From assembly GCF_001722335.1 (NCBI RefSeq), contig NZ_MIHA01000004.1, forward strand, positions 186,001-250,000: a stretch of DNA of 64,000 nt, written 5' to 3'. Each line of letters opens with the position of its first letter. Position 1 is the stretch's first letter. The notes under the pieces were generated by a model, which was not told the origin of the DNA, searched no databases, and saw only the letters and a list, made by a program, of their open reading frames with translations. The position numbers were made by a program, and so were the translations under genes. This DNA is from Mycolicibacterium flavescens. GTDB lineage: Bacteria > Actinomycetota > Actinomycetes > Mycobacteriales > Mycobacteriaceae. Below are positions 33,454-41,534 of the stretch, piece after piece.

Positions 33454-35184
33454 CTAGGGCTTGGCCATCACCCAACCGCTCGCGGCGACACGCTGGTTCC
33501 AGAACTGGGCGTACTGGCCGCCGCGCTGCATCAGATCGGCGTGCGTGCCCCGGTCCTCGACCGTGCCGTGGTCGGAGAGCACGACGATGTTGTCGGCGGC
33601 CGTCACCGTCGACAGTTTGTGCGCGATCACGATCACCGTGCTGCCCTGCGCGAGCGTGCGGATCGACTCCGCCACGTGGTGCTCGTTCTCGGGGTCCAGC
33701 GCGCTGGTGGCCTCGTCGAACAGCACGATCGGCGCGTTCTTGACCAGGGCGCGGGCGATCGACACCCGCTGGCGTTCGCCGCCGGACAGCGCCGAACCGC
33801 CCTCCCCGACGCGGGTCTGCCATCCGTCGGGCAGGCGTTCGACCACCGACAGCAGCCCCGCCGTGCGCGCCGCCTCGACGATCTCGTCGTCGGTGGCGTC
33901 GGCGCGGCCGATGCGGATGTTCTCCCACAGTGTGTCGTCGAACAGGTAGACGTCCTGGAACACCAGCGACAGCTGGGCCATCAGGTCGGCGGTCTGCTGA
34001 TCGCGGACGTCGACCCCGCCGACCCGCACCACACCGGCGTCGACGTCGTAGAAGCGGGCGATCAGCTTGGTGATCGTCGACTTACCGGACCCGGACGGGC
34101 CGACCAGCGCGGTCATCGTGCCGGGTTCGGCGACGAACGTGACGTCAGCGAGCACCCGGCGGTCGCCGTAGCCGAACGCGACGCCGTCGAATTCGACCCG
34201 GCCCGGCTGCCCGGCCCGCGCCGGGGTGACGGGCTCCGGCAGCGCCGGGGTCTCCAGGATCGAGGTGATGCGCTGCAGTTCGGTCGTCGCGAGCCGCATC
34301 GCCGACCCGAGTTCGGCCAGCTGCGAGAGCGGGGACGCGAACCGCGCGGCCAGCCCGAGGATCGCGACCAGCGTGATCGGGTTGACCTCGCCGCTCACCG
34401 CGATCCAGGCGCCCACCGCGATCAGCACCGAGAAAACCGCTTGCACCGCAACGCCGTTGAGCATCAGCCCGGCGACCGACTGCCACAGCGCCGAGCGCCC
34501 GGCCCGGTGGTGGGTCTCCAGCGCGTCGCCGAGCGGCTTGTAGTCCGCACCGGTGCGGCCGAACGCGCGCAGCACCGGCTGGTAGCGCGCGAACTCGATC
34601 ACCCGGTTGTTGACCTCGGTCGCGGCGTCGTGGGTCCGCACCTCCGCGGCGGCGATCAGCCCCGAGGTGAACCGGCCGCAGACGACCAGCAGCGCGCCGC
34701 CGACGACGGCCACCACCCCGATGCGCCAGTCGAAGAAGAACAGGCCGACCGCGACGGTGGCCGCGCTGACCGAGTTGACCACCAGCGGGGTCAGCAGGTT
34801 GCCGCCGCTGGTGCCGACGAACACGGTGCCCTTGACCGCGATCTGCGAGACGTTGCCGACGGTTTCGCGGGTGAACCAGCCCAGCGGCAGGGTGACCATG
34901 TGATCGCCCATCCGGTGGTGCAGCAGCCGCATCGTGGTCAGCGCCATCCGGATCGCGAGCTTGGCCTGCGCGTAGTTGGCGAAGGCGCCGACGACCACGG
35001 CCAGCGCCATCAGCAGCAGCCACCGCCCGGTGGCCGCGTAGTCACCGTCGAACAGCGAGACGGTGACCGGCACCAGCAACAGCATCACCAGGCCGTGCAG
35101 CACGCCGTAGACGCTCACGACGGCCAGGAAAGTGAACATCTTGCCCCGCTCGGGGCCGAGGATCTGCAGGAATCCGCGGATCAT
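33454..35184 (-). CDS. ABC half-transporter, IrtB/YbtP-type, siderophore locus
   Basis: This 576-aa half-transporter has an N-terminal six-helix exporter-fold domain (about 1-310) and a C-terminal ATPase. Walker A is [15 protein letters not shown] (about 361), signature LSGGERQ (about 465), Walker B IVLFDEATSALD and H-loop VIVIAHKLSTV, all complete. It overlaps the partner gene by ATGA and should form a heterodimer with it. Exporter-fold dimers IrtAB and YbtPQ import ferric siderophores across the inner membrane, and this one resembles the IrtB half. A location between mbtB and mbtT under an iron box supports a siderophore substrate; whether it imports or exports cannot be told from sequence. 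Confidence 0.82.
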   Translation of the reverse strand: MIRGFLQILGPERGKMFTFLAVVSVYGVLHGLVMLLLVPVTVSLFDGDYAATGRWLLLMALAVVVGAFANYAQAKLAIRMALTTMRLLHHRMGDHMVTLPLGWFTRETVGNVSQIAVKGTVFVGTSGGNLLTPLVVNSVSAATVAVGLFFFDWRIGVVAVVGGALLVVCGRFTSGLIAAAEVRTHDAATEVNNRVIEFARYQPVLRAFGRTGADYKPLGDALETHHRAGRSALWQSVAGLMLNGVAVQAVFSVLIAVGAWIAVSGEVNPITLVAILGLAARFASPLSQLAELGSAMRLATTELQRITSILETPALPEPVTPARAGQPGRVEFDGVAFGYGDRRVLADVTFVAEPGTMTALVGPSGSGKSTITKLIARFYDVDAGVVRVGGVDVRDQQTADLMAQLSLVFQDVYLFDDTLWENIRIGRADATDDEIVEAARTAGLLSVVERLPDGWQTRVGEGGSALSGGERQRVSIARALVKNAPIVLFDEATSALDPENEHHVAESIRTLAQGSTVIVIAHKLSTVTAADNIVVLSDHGTVEDRGTHADLMQRGGQYAQFWNQRVAASGWVMAKP

Positions 35185-37013
35185 CGGGCCACCTCCTGCT
35201 TCTCCTGTGCGTTACCCGCCGTGTACGTCTGCCACATGCGCGCATACTGGCCACCCGCGGCCAGCAGCTCGTCGTGGCGGCCCTGTTCGACGACCCGCCC
35301 GCCGTCGAGCACGACGATATTGTCGGCGGACACGATAGAGCCGAGCCGGTGCGCGATGACCAGCACGGTGCGCCCGACGATCAGCTGCGACAGCGCCTGC
35401 TGGATCTGGGCCTCCGAATCCGGGTCGGCGAACGCGGTGGCCTCGTCGAGCACCAGGATCGGGGTGTCGGCGAGGATGGCGCGCGCGATGCTGACACGCT
35501 GGGCCTCGCCGCCGGAGAAGTGCGCGTCCTCGTCGACGATCGAGTCATAACCCTTGGGCAGCGCCATGATCCGGTCGTGGATGCGGGCGGCCGTGGCGGC
35601 GGCGACCACCTCGTCGTCGGTGGCGTCGGCGCGGCCGAGGCGGATGTTGTCGGCGACGCTGATGCCGAGCAGCTGCACGTCCTGCAGGACGAACCCGACG
35701 TGCCGGTACAGCTCGGCGGGCGCGACGTCGCGGACGTCGACCCCGCCGATGCGCACCGCGCCGTCGGCGACGTCGTGGAACCGCGGGACCAGGGTCGCCA
35801 GCGTGGACTTGCCGCTGCCGGACGGCCCGACCAGCGCGGTGATGGTGCCGGCGGGCAGAGTCAGCGACACCCCGTGCAACACGGTGTGTTCGCCGTCGTA
35901 GCTGAACCGCACGTCGTCGAACTCGATCGAGTTGTCGCGCGGCACCTGCGGTTCGCGCGCCACCGCCAGCGCCGGCGTGTCCAGCAGACGCTGCAACCGG
36001 CCCGCCGCGGCGGCCGCCTGACGTTTGATGTGCGCGGAGTAGCCGACGGTCAGCACCGCGGCCGGGATGGTGACCGCGACCAGCGTCGCGCCCAGCACCT
36101 CGATCGGGCTGACCCAGCCGCTGCGGACGAACCAGTAGCCGCCTGCCAGGTTGGCCAGCAGCAGGACCGGGGTGTCGATGAAGATCGACGAAATCGCCTT
36201 GACACGCACCAACGGTCCGATCCACTCGGCGAAGCCGTCGTTGAACTCGTCGGCCGCGTCGGCGAAACGCTTGTGCGCCTTGCCGGTCTCGCCGAACGTC
36301 TTGACCACCGAGACCCCGGCGATGAACTCGACGATCGTGGCGCTGATGCGCTCGACGCCGCGGTCGAGGCGCTCCATCTGGGTGCGGGTGTCGCGGCCCA
36401 GCGCGACGTAGACGCCGATGTAGAACGGCACCGTCACCATCGCCAGCAGCCCGAGCCGCCAGTCCAGGTAGAAGCAGTAGATGAGACCGAACAGCGGGGT
36501 GGCCAGCGCGCCGGTGTTCTCGACCGCCGAATGCGCGACCAGGAAGTGCAGCTCCCCGACGTCGTGCTGGACGGCTTTGCGCACCTCGCCCGAGGACCGG
36601 GTGCCGAACCAGCCGAGCGGAAGCCGGCCGAGCTTGTCGACGATGCGCAGCCGCAGCGACCGCTGCAGGTCGACGTCGGCGGCGTGGGTGATGGCCAGCG
36701 CCGCGCCGCCGGCGACGGCGCGCACCAGCAGCGCCACGATCACCACCGCGACGACGGTCCAGATGCGCGTGGTGTCCGGCGGCCCGTCGGCCAGCAGGGC
36801 GCGGCCGATCTCGACGATGCCGATGAACGGCACGATGGTGGCCAGCGACGCGAGCAGCTGATAGCGCTGCGCGCGGGCCGAGCGGGCGCGGGTCGGGGCC
36901 AGCAACTGCTGGAGCGCGAGCTTGTCGTACGTCGCCGCCCGTTTCGCGGCGTCGCCTGCGGATTCGGGCGACGCGGCGTCGACGTCGGTCTGCGCGGTCT
37001 GCACAGCGGTCAT
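35181..37013 (-). CDS. ABC half-transporter, IrtA/YbtQ-type without siderophore-reductase domain
   Basis: This 610-aa partner of the preceding protein has a soluble N-terminal segment of about 60 residues, a six-helix domain (about 60-345) and an ATPase. Walker A is [15 protein letters not shown] (about 401), and the signature is FSGGEAQ (about 499), a variant of LSGGQ. Walker B is ILVLDEATAFADPDSE, a wording typical of IrtA-like halves, and the H-loop is LVIAHRLGS. IrtA of M. tuberculosis carries an extra FAD-binding siderophore-interacting (SIP) domain at its N-terminus; that domain is absent here. The ATG at 37013 has GGAGGG upstream and an IdeR-like box at 37034-37052. Confidence 0.82.
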   Translation of the reverse strand: MTAVQTAQTDVDAASPESAGDAAKRAATYDKLALQQLLAPTRARSARAQRYQLLASLATIVPFIGIVEIGRALLADGPPDTTRIWTVVAVVIVALLVRAVAGGAALAITHAADVDLQRSLRLRIVDKLGRLPLGWFGTRSSGEVRKAVQHDVGELHFLVAHSAVENTGALATPLFGLIYCFYLDWRLGLLAMVTVPFYIGVYVALGRDTRTQMERLDRGVERISATIVEFIAGVSVVKTFGETGKAHKRFADAADEFNDGFAEWIGPLVRVKAISSIFIDTPVLLLANLAGGYWFVRSGWVSPIEVLGATLVAVTIPAAVLTVGYSAHIKRQAAAAAGRLQRLLDTPALAVAREPQVPRDNSIEFDDVRFSYDGEHTVLHGVSLTLPAGTITALVGPSGSGKSTLATLVPRFHDVADGAVRIGGVDVRDVAPAELYRHVGFVLQDVQLLGISVADNIRLGRADATDDEVVAAATAARIHDRIMALPKGYDSIVDEDAHFSGGEAQRVSIARAILADTPILVLDEATAFADPDSEAQIQQALSQLIVGRTVLVIAHRLGSIVSADNIVVLDGGRVVEQGRHDELLAAGGQYARMWQTYTAGNAQEKQEVAR

Positions 37014-37033
37014 GCACCCTCCGAAGCTAGGGG

Positions 37034-37052
37034 TAAGGGTCGCCTAACCCTA
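37034..37052 (-). promoter_or_regulatory. IdeR-like iron box upstream of the ABC pair
   Basis: The minus strand reads TAGGGTTAGGCGACCCTTA, 14 of 19 matches to the IdeR consensus. It lies 21 bases upstream of the ABC start with TAGCTT between as a candidate -10. It also lies 67 bases upstream of the divergent oxidoreductase gene, so it could affect both. Confidence 0.65.
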
Positions 37053-37118
37053 CCGGTCGTCTGACGGCCGCCGTCCGGTACGTAACGTGGGAACGGATTC
37101 TCGAGCGAAAGGACGGCC

Positions 37119-37979
37119 ATGGATCTGGCAGGCGTCGGTGTGTGGAGTTCGCAGTTGCGCTACGGCGACCCGGGTGAGGCCGCCGAAGCCGCCGCCGAAC
37201 TCGAGGAGCTGAAGTTCACCGCGCTGTGGATCCCCGATGTCGGCGGGCCGGTGCTGGACTCGGTGGACCACTTGCTGTCGTCGACCAAGCAGGTGACGGT
37301 GGCGACTGGGATCCTCAACCTGTGGATGCACGAACCGGCTGACGTGGCCGCCAGGTACGCGTCGCTGACCGAACAGCACGGCGAGCGGTTCCTGCTGGGC
37401 ATCGGCGTGAGCCACGCCCCGCTCATCGACTCGCGCGAGCCCGGCCTGTACCGCAAGCCGCTGGCCGCGACCCGCAAGTACCTCGACGACATCGACAAGA
37501 CCGCGCAGCCGGTTCCGGTGGCCAACCGGGTGCTGGCGGCGCTGGGACCCAAGATGCTCGAGCTGTCGGCCACTCGGGCCCGCGGTGCGCACCCCTACCT
37601 GGTGACCCCCGACCACACGCGCTACGCCCGCGAACACCTCGGTGACGAGCCGCTGCTGCTGCCCGAGCAGACGGTGCTGCTGACCACCGACGCCGACGAG
37701 GCCCGTCGGCTTGGAACAGATTGGCTGCGTTCGTATCTCGCGCTTCCGAACTACGCGAACAATCTGCTGCGATCCGGCTTTACCGAAGAGGACGTCTCAT
37801 CGGTCAGCGACCGGTTGTTCGACGCGATCATCGCCTGGGGTGACGAGGACACCGTGCTGCGGCGGGTGCGCGAGCACCACGACGCGGGCGCCGACCACGT
37901 GTGCGTGCAGGTGCTGACCGCCGATCCGCGGGAGTTCCCGCGCGATCAGTGGCGTCGCCTGGCGGCCGCTCTAGGCTGA
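37119..37979 (+). CDS. LLM-class F420-dependent oxidoreductase
   Basis: This 286-aa TIM-barrel protein is of the luciferase-like, F420-binding group (MSMEG_4141-type). It starts MDLAGVGVWSSQLRYGDPG, with AAGGA 8 bases before ATG 37119. Family features are the early FTALWIPDVGG strand, TGILNLWMHEPADVAARYASL, the FLLGIGVSHAPLID loop and GRYRKPL-like YRKPLAATRKYLDDID. The substrate is unknown. It is the only plus-strand gene among the minus-strand mbt genes before mbtA. It is divergent from the ABC pair across an iron box, and its 3' end overlaps mbtB by 9 bases. A role in modifying or recycling the siderophore is only a guess from position. Confidence 0.82.
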   Translation: MDLAGVGVWSSQLRYGDPGEAAEAAAELEELKFTALWIPDVGGPVLDSVDHLLSSTKQVTVATGILNLWMHEPADVAARYASLTEQHGERFLLGIGVSHAPLIDSREPGLYRKPLAATRKYLDDIDKTAQPVPVANRVLAALGPKMLELSATRARGAHPYLVTPDHTRYAREHLGDEPLLLPEQTVLLTTDADEARRLGTDWLRSYLALPNYANNLLRSGFTEEDVSSVSDRLFDAIIAWGDEDTVLRRVREHHDAGADHVCVQVLTADPREFPRDQWRRLAAALG

Positions 37980-40900
37980 CGATTCGAGCTCGGACAGCAC
38001 GGCGGCGCTGTCCATCTCGGCCACCTCGAGGTACACCTCGGCGACGGCGTTGAGCCGCTCGCCGTCGGGTTCGCGGGCGATGAGCCGGTCGGCCAGCCCG
38101 GCCACGGTGCGCGCGGCGAACATGTCGGTCACCATCACCGTCGGGATGTCCAGCCAGTCCCGGACCCTGGCGATCACCTGGGTGGCCAGCACGGAGTCCC
38201 CGCCGAGCGAGAAGAAGTCGTCGTCCATGCCGACGCGGACGTCGTCACCGACCCCGAGTACGTCGGCGACGATCGCCGCCAGCGCGGACTCCAGCGGCGT
38301 TACTGGAGCCCGATAAGCCTGCGCGGCAGGCGGTTCCGCGTCGACCAGCAGCCGCGCGACGGCGGGCCGATCGATCTTGCCGTTGACGGTGAACGGGATC
38401 CGGTCGGTGACCACGACGACCTTCGGGATCATGTGCGCCGGAACGAGATCGGTGAGCGCGGTGGTGACGGCGCGCGCGTCGACGGCCGGGTCGTCGGTGC
38501 GCACCAGCGCGGCCAGCACGTCGCGCTCGCCGGACAGCACCGCCGCCACCGCGGCGTCGACGCCGGCGACCCGCTTGAGCGCGGCCTCGACCTCGCCGAG
38601 TTCGATCCGGTAGCCGCTGATCTTGACCCGGTGATCGACGCGGCCGACGAACTCCAGCGACCCGTCGGGCAGGTAGCGCACGAGATCGCCGGTGCGGTAC
38701 CAGGTCCGGCCGTCGTGTTCGACGAACTTCTCGGCGGTCAGATCGGGCCGGCCCCGGTAGCCGCGGGCGATACCGCGTCCGGCGAACCACAGTTCGCCGG
38801 GCACCCAGTCCGGGCAGTCGGAACCGTCGGAGGCCACGACCCGGCAGGCGTTGTTCGGGAACGGCACGCCGTAGGGCACCGACGTCCAGTGCGCAGGGAG
38901 TTCGTCGACCTCGCAGACGGTGCCGTGCACCGCGGTCTCGGTCGCACCGCCCAGGCCGGCCGCCCGCACTCCAGGGGCCGAGTTGCGCAGCGCCCGAACG
39001 AGTTCCGGGCGCACCCAGTCACCTCCGAGCAGCACCACCCGCAGACTGGTCAGGCGGTCGCCGCCGACCTCGAGCAGCATGTCGAGCCAGCCGGGCATCC
39101 AGTTCAGGAACGTCACGCCGTGCTGCTGGATCAGCTGGGCCCAGGTGTCGGGGTCGCGGCGCTGCGCTTCGTCGACGACGACGACGGTCCCGCCGGCGCG
39201 CAGCAGCGCGAAGATCTCCAGCACCGACATGTCGGCCTCCAGCGAGGCCAGCGCCAGCGACCGGTCCGACGCGTCGAGACCGAAGTGGTCGGTGACGAAC
39301 TCGATGGTGTTCATCACCGCGTCGTGGGTGAGCTCGACGCCCTTGGGCTCACCGGTCGAACCGGAGGTGAACAGCACGTAGGCCAGCGCGTCGGGGTCGA
39401 CGATGACAGGCCCGGCGGCGGGATGACCCGCGACCGCGTCGGCCACCGACAACGTCGGCACGTCGGCCTCGACGGTGGCGCCGCCGCACAGCAGCACCGC
39501 TGCGACGCCGCTCGTGCCCAAGATGCGTGCGGTGCGTTCGGCGGGCTGGTCGGCGCCGATCGGCAGGTACGCCGCGCCGGCCGCCAAGATGCCCAGCACC
39601 GCCGGAAGCTGCTCGGCGCACTTGGGGCCGATCAGCGCGACCAGATCACCGGGGTGAACCCCGTTGTCCTGCAACGCTTTGGTGACCGCGAGCGCGCGTT
39701 GGCGCAACTGCCCGTAGGTCAGCTCGCCGTCGTCACCGACGACGGCGACCGCGTCGGGCCGTTGCGTCGCGGTGCGGAAGAAGCCGTCGTGGATGGCCTC
39801 GCCGCTGGGCGCCGCGGTGGTGCTGTTGACCGCGCGCCGGACCGCCGCGGAGGCCTCGGGTACCGCGGGCGGGTCGGGCCGGTCCCAGGCGGCGTCGTCG
39901 GTGGCCAGCCGCGTCAGCTCGGCGAGGTGGTAGGCGAACATCGCGTCGGCGACGCCGGGCCGGAACGCGTCCACGCGCACGTCCCAGTTGATCATCAGCC
40001 CCTCGACCAGCGGGGTGGCCTGCGCGTCGATGAGTACCTGCGGGCCTTGGGAAATCGTCCACACCGGGGCGCCGAACTGGTCGGTGACCTCGCCGGCGAA
40101 CAGATCGCCGAGGCCGAGCGCGCTGGTGTACACGATCGGGGCCAGCACCTGGTTGCCGCGGTGCCTGCCGAGGTCACGCAGGACCGACAGCCCGGAGTAG
40201 CGCGAGTGGCGGGCGGTGGTGTGCAACGTCTCCTGTACCGCCCGCGCGCGTTGGGTCGGGGTGCGGGTTTCGGTCAGGTCGATGTCGAGCATCAGCGACG
40301 ACGTGAAGCACCCGACCAGTTTCTCGACGTCGGGGTGGAACGGTTCGCGGCCGAACATCGGCAGGTTCAGCAGGAACCGCGGATTGCTCGACCACCGGGC
40401 CAGCGCGTTGGCGTAGGACGCCGCGACCGCCATCGCCGGGGTGATGCCGCGGCGGTGCGCGGCGGCGAACAGCGCGTCGCGGGTGGGTACGTCGAAGATG
40501 TGCCACAGCCGCACGCTGCGCCGCGGGTCCTGTTGTTCGGCGGGCGGAACCAGCGGCAGCACAGGCGCTTCCGGCAGCTCCGGGATCCGCTCGGCCCACC
40601 ACCGCCGGTCCTCCTCGGACGGGCCCGGATCGGTGGCGGTCAACGCCGCGCGGTACTCGCGGTAGGTGTACCCGAGTTCGGGCAGGTCGCCGCCGCGGTA
40701 GAACACCGCCAGATCGGCCATGAACTTGCGGTAGCTCACCGCGTCGGCGGCGTTCATGTCCATGTCGACGTGCAGGCGGGTGCGACCGTCGGGGCGCAGC
40801 GACAGGCTCAGTTCCAGCACGTCGCCGTCGAGGATCTGGTGCGACTTCTGGTGCCGGATCTCCTCCAGCCGCTCGTCGGCGGCGGCGTCGTCGAGGTCAC

Positions 40901-41435
40901 GCAGGTCGTAGACGGTGACCGGCAGGCCGCGGTCACCGATGCGCTGGGTGCCGTCGGGCAGGATCTCCACGCGCAGCATCGGATGGCGCGCAACGAGTTT
41001 GGTGGCCGCGTAGCGCAACCGCTCCGGGTCCACGCCCGCCCCGTCGAATTCGACGTAGAGGTGCGCGGCGACGCCGCCGAGCTGCTGATCGTCGTTGCGG
41101 CCCAACCACATCGCGTGCTGCATCGGGGCCAGCGGGAACGGCCCGTCGTCCTCGTTGGGGCCGGCCGGGTCGGCGGGTTCTGCGGTCTCGGCGCCGGCGT
41201 CGTGCCCGGTTCCCGACCGCTGCGCCACCAGCGCCGACCACGCTGCGACAGTCGGGTTTTCGGCCAGCGCGGCGAAGTTGATGTCGATGCCCTGTTTACG
41301 CCAGCGCCCGGACAGCGACATCATGCGGATCGAGTCCAGCCCCGAGGCGATCAGGTCGGCGTCGGGGTCGACCTCGTCGGGGCTGACGCCGAGCAGTTCG
41401 GCCACCTCGTCGCGGACGGTGCGGGCACCACTCAC
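37971..41435 (-). CDS. mbtB: mycobactin NRPS MbtB (ArCP-Cy-A-PCP, no TE)
   Basis: This 1154-aa synthetase receives the aryl acid from MbtA and joins it to Ser/Thr, cyclising to the oxazoline. Domains: aryl carrier (1-75; SGLDSIRMMSLSG, Ser 33); cyclisation at about 95-520 with the Cy motif DMNAADAVS (about 227-235); adenylation at about 545-1040 with FTSGSTGEPKG (about 689), WYRTGDLVRYLPDG and VKISGYRIELGEVEAAL; carrier with LGGDSVLATQVIA (Ser about 1081). The M. tuberculosis protein (1414 aa) ends in a thioesterase; this one stops after a 40-residue helical tail, and the thioesterase is encoded separately at 32508. GTG 41435 has GGAGG 5 bases upstream. An IdeR-like box is 15 bases further. 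Confidence 0.95.
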   Translation of the reverse strand: MSGARTVRDEVAELLGVSPDEVDPDADLIASGLDSIRMMSLSGRWRKQGIDINFAALAENPTVAAWSALVAQRSGTGHDAGAETAEPADPAGPNEDDGPFPLAPMQHAMWLGRNDDQQLGGVAAHLYVEFDGAGVDPERLRYAATKLVARHPMLRVEILPDGTQRIGDRGLPVTVYDLRDLDDAAADERLEEIRHQKSHQILDGDVLELSLSLRPDGRTRLHVDMDMNAADAVSYRKFMADLAVFYRGGDLPELGYTYREYRAALTATDPGPSEEDRRWWAERIPELPEAPVLPLVPPAEQQDPRRSVRLWHIFDVPTRDALFAAAHRRGITPAMAVAASYANALARWSSNPRFLLNLPMFGREPFHPDVEKLVGCFTSSLMLDIDLTETRTPTQRARAVQETLHTTARHSRYSGLSVLRDLGRHRGNQVLAPIVYTSALGLGDLFAGEVTDQFGAPVWTISQGPQVLIDAQATPLVEGLMINWDVRVDAFRPGVADAMFAYHLAELTRLATDDAAWDRPDPPAVPEASAAVRRAVNSTTAAPSGEAIHDGFFRTATQRPDAVAVVGDDGELTYGQLRQRALAVTKALQDNGVHPGDLVALIGPKCAEQLPAVLGILAAGAAYLPIGADQPAERTARILGTSGVAAVLLCGGATVEADVPTLSVADAVAGHPAAGPVIVDPDALAYVLFTSGSTGEPKGVELTHDAVMNTIEFVTDHFGLDASDRSLALASLEADMSVLEIFALLRAGGTVVVVDEAQRRDPDTWAQLIQQHGVTFLNWMPGWLDMLLEVGGDRLTSLRVVLLGGDWVRPELVRALRNSAPGVRAAGLGGATETAVHGTVCEVDELPAHWTSVPYGVPFPNNACRVVASDGSDCPDWVPGELWFAGRGIARGYRGRPDLTAEKFVEHDGRTWYRTGDLVRYLPDGSLEFVGRVDHRVKISGYRIELGEVEAALKRVAGVDAAVAAVLSGERDVLAALVRTDDPAVDARAVTTALTDLVPAHMIPKVVVVTDRIPFTVNGKIDRPAVARLLVDAEPPAAQAYRAPVTPLESALAAIVADVLGVGDDVRVGMDDDFFSLGGDSVLATQVIARVRDWLDIPTVMVTDMFAARTVAGLADRLIAREPDGERLNAVAEVYLEVAEMDSAAVLSELESSA

Positions 41436-41449
41436 ACTGACCTCCAGAA

Positions 41450-41468
41450 TTAGTACAGGCTGCCCTAA
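41450..41468. promoter_or_regulatory. IdeR-like iron box between mbtB and mbtA
   Basis: TTAGTACAGGCTGCCCTAA matches the IdeR consensus at 14 of 19 positions. It lies 15 bases from the mbtB start and upstream of TATATT (41490-41495), the likely mbtA -10. One bound IdeR unit can therefore repress both divergent genes. Confidence 0.75.
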
Positions 41469-41489
41469 CTAACCCGGCGAACGCTACCT

Positions 41490-41495
41490 TATATT
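41490..41495 (+). promoter_or_regulatory. mbtA -10 element
   Basis: TATATT is 39 bases before the mbtA ATG and 21 bases downstream of the IdeR-like box, which would occupy the -35 region. Confidence 0.5.
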
Positions 41496-41534
41496 CGATC
41501 CACGACCACACCTACCCCGAGGGGCGTATCCGCC

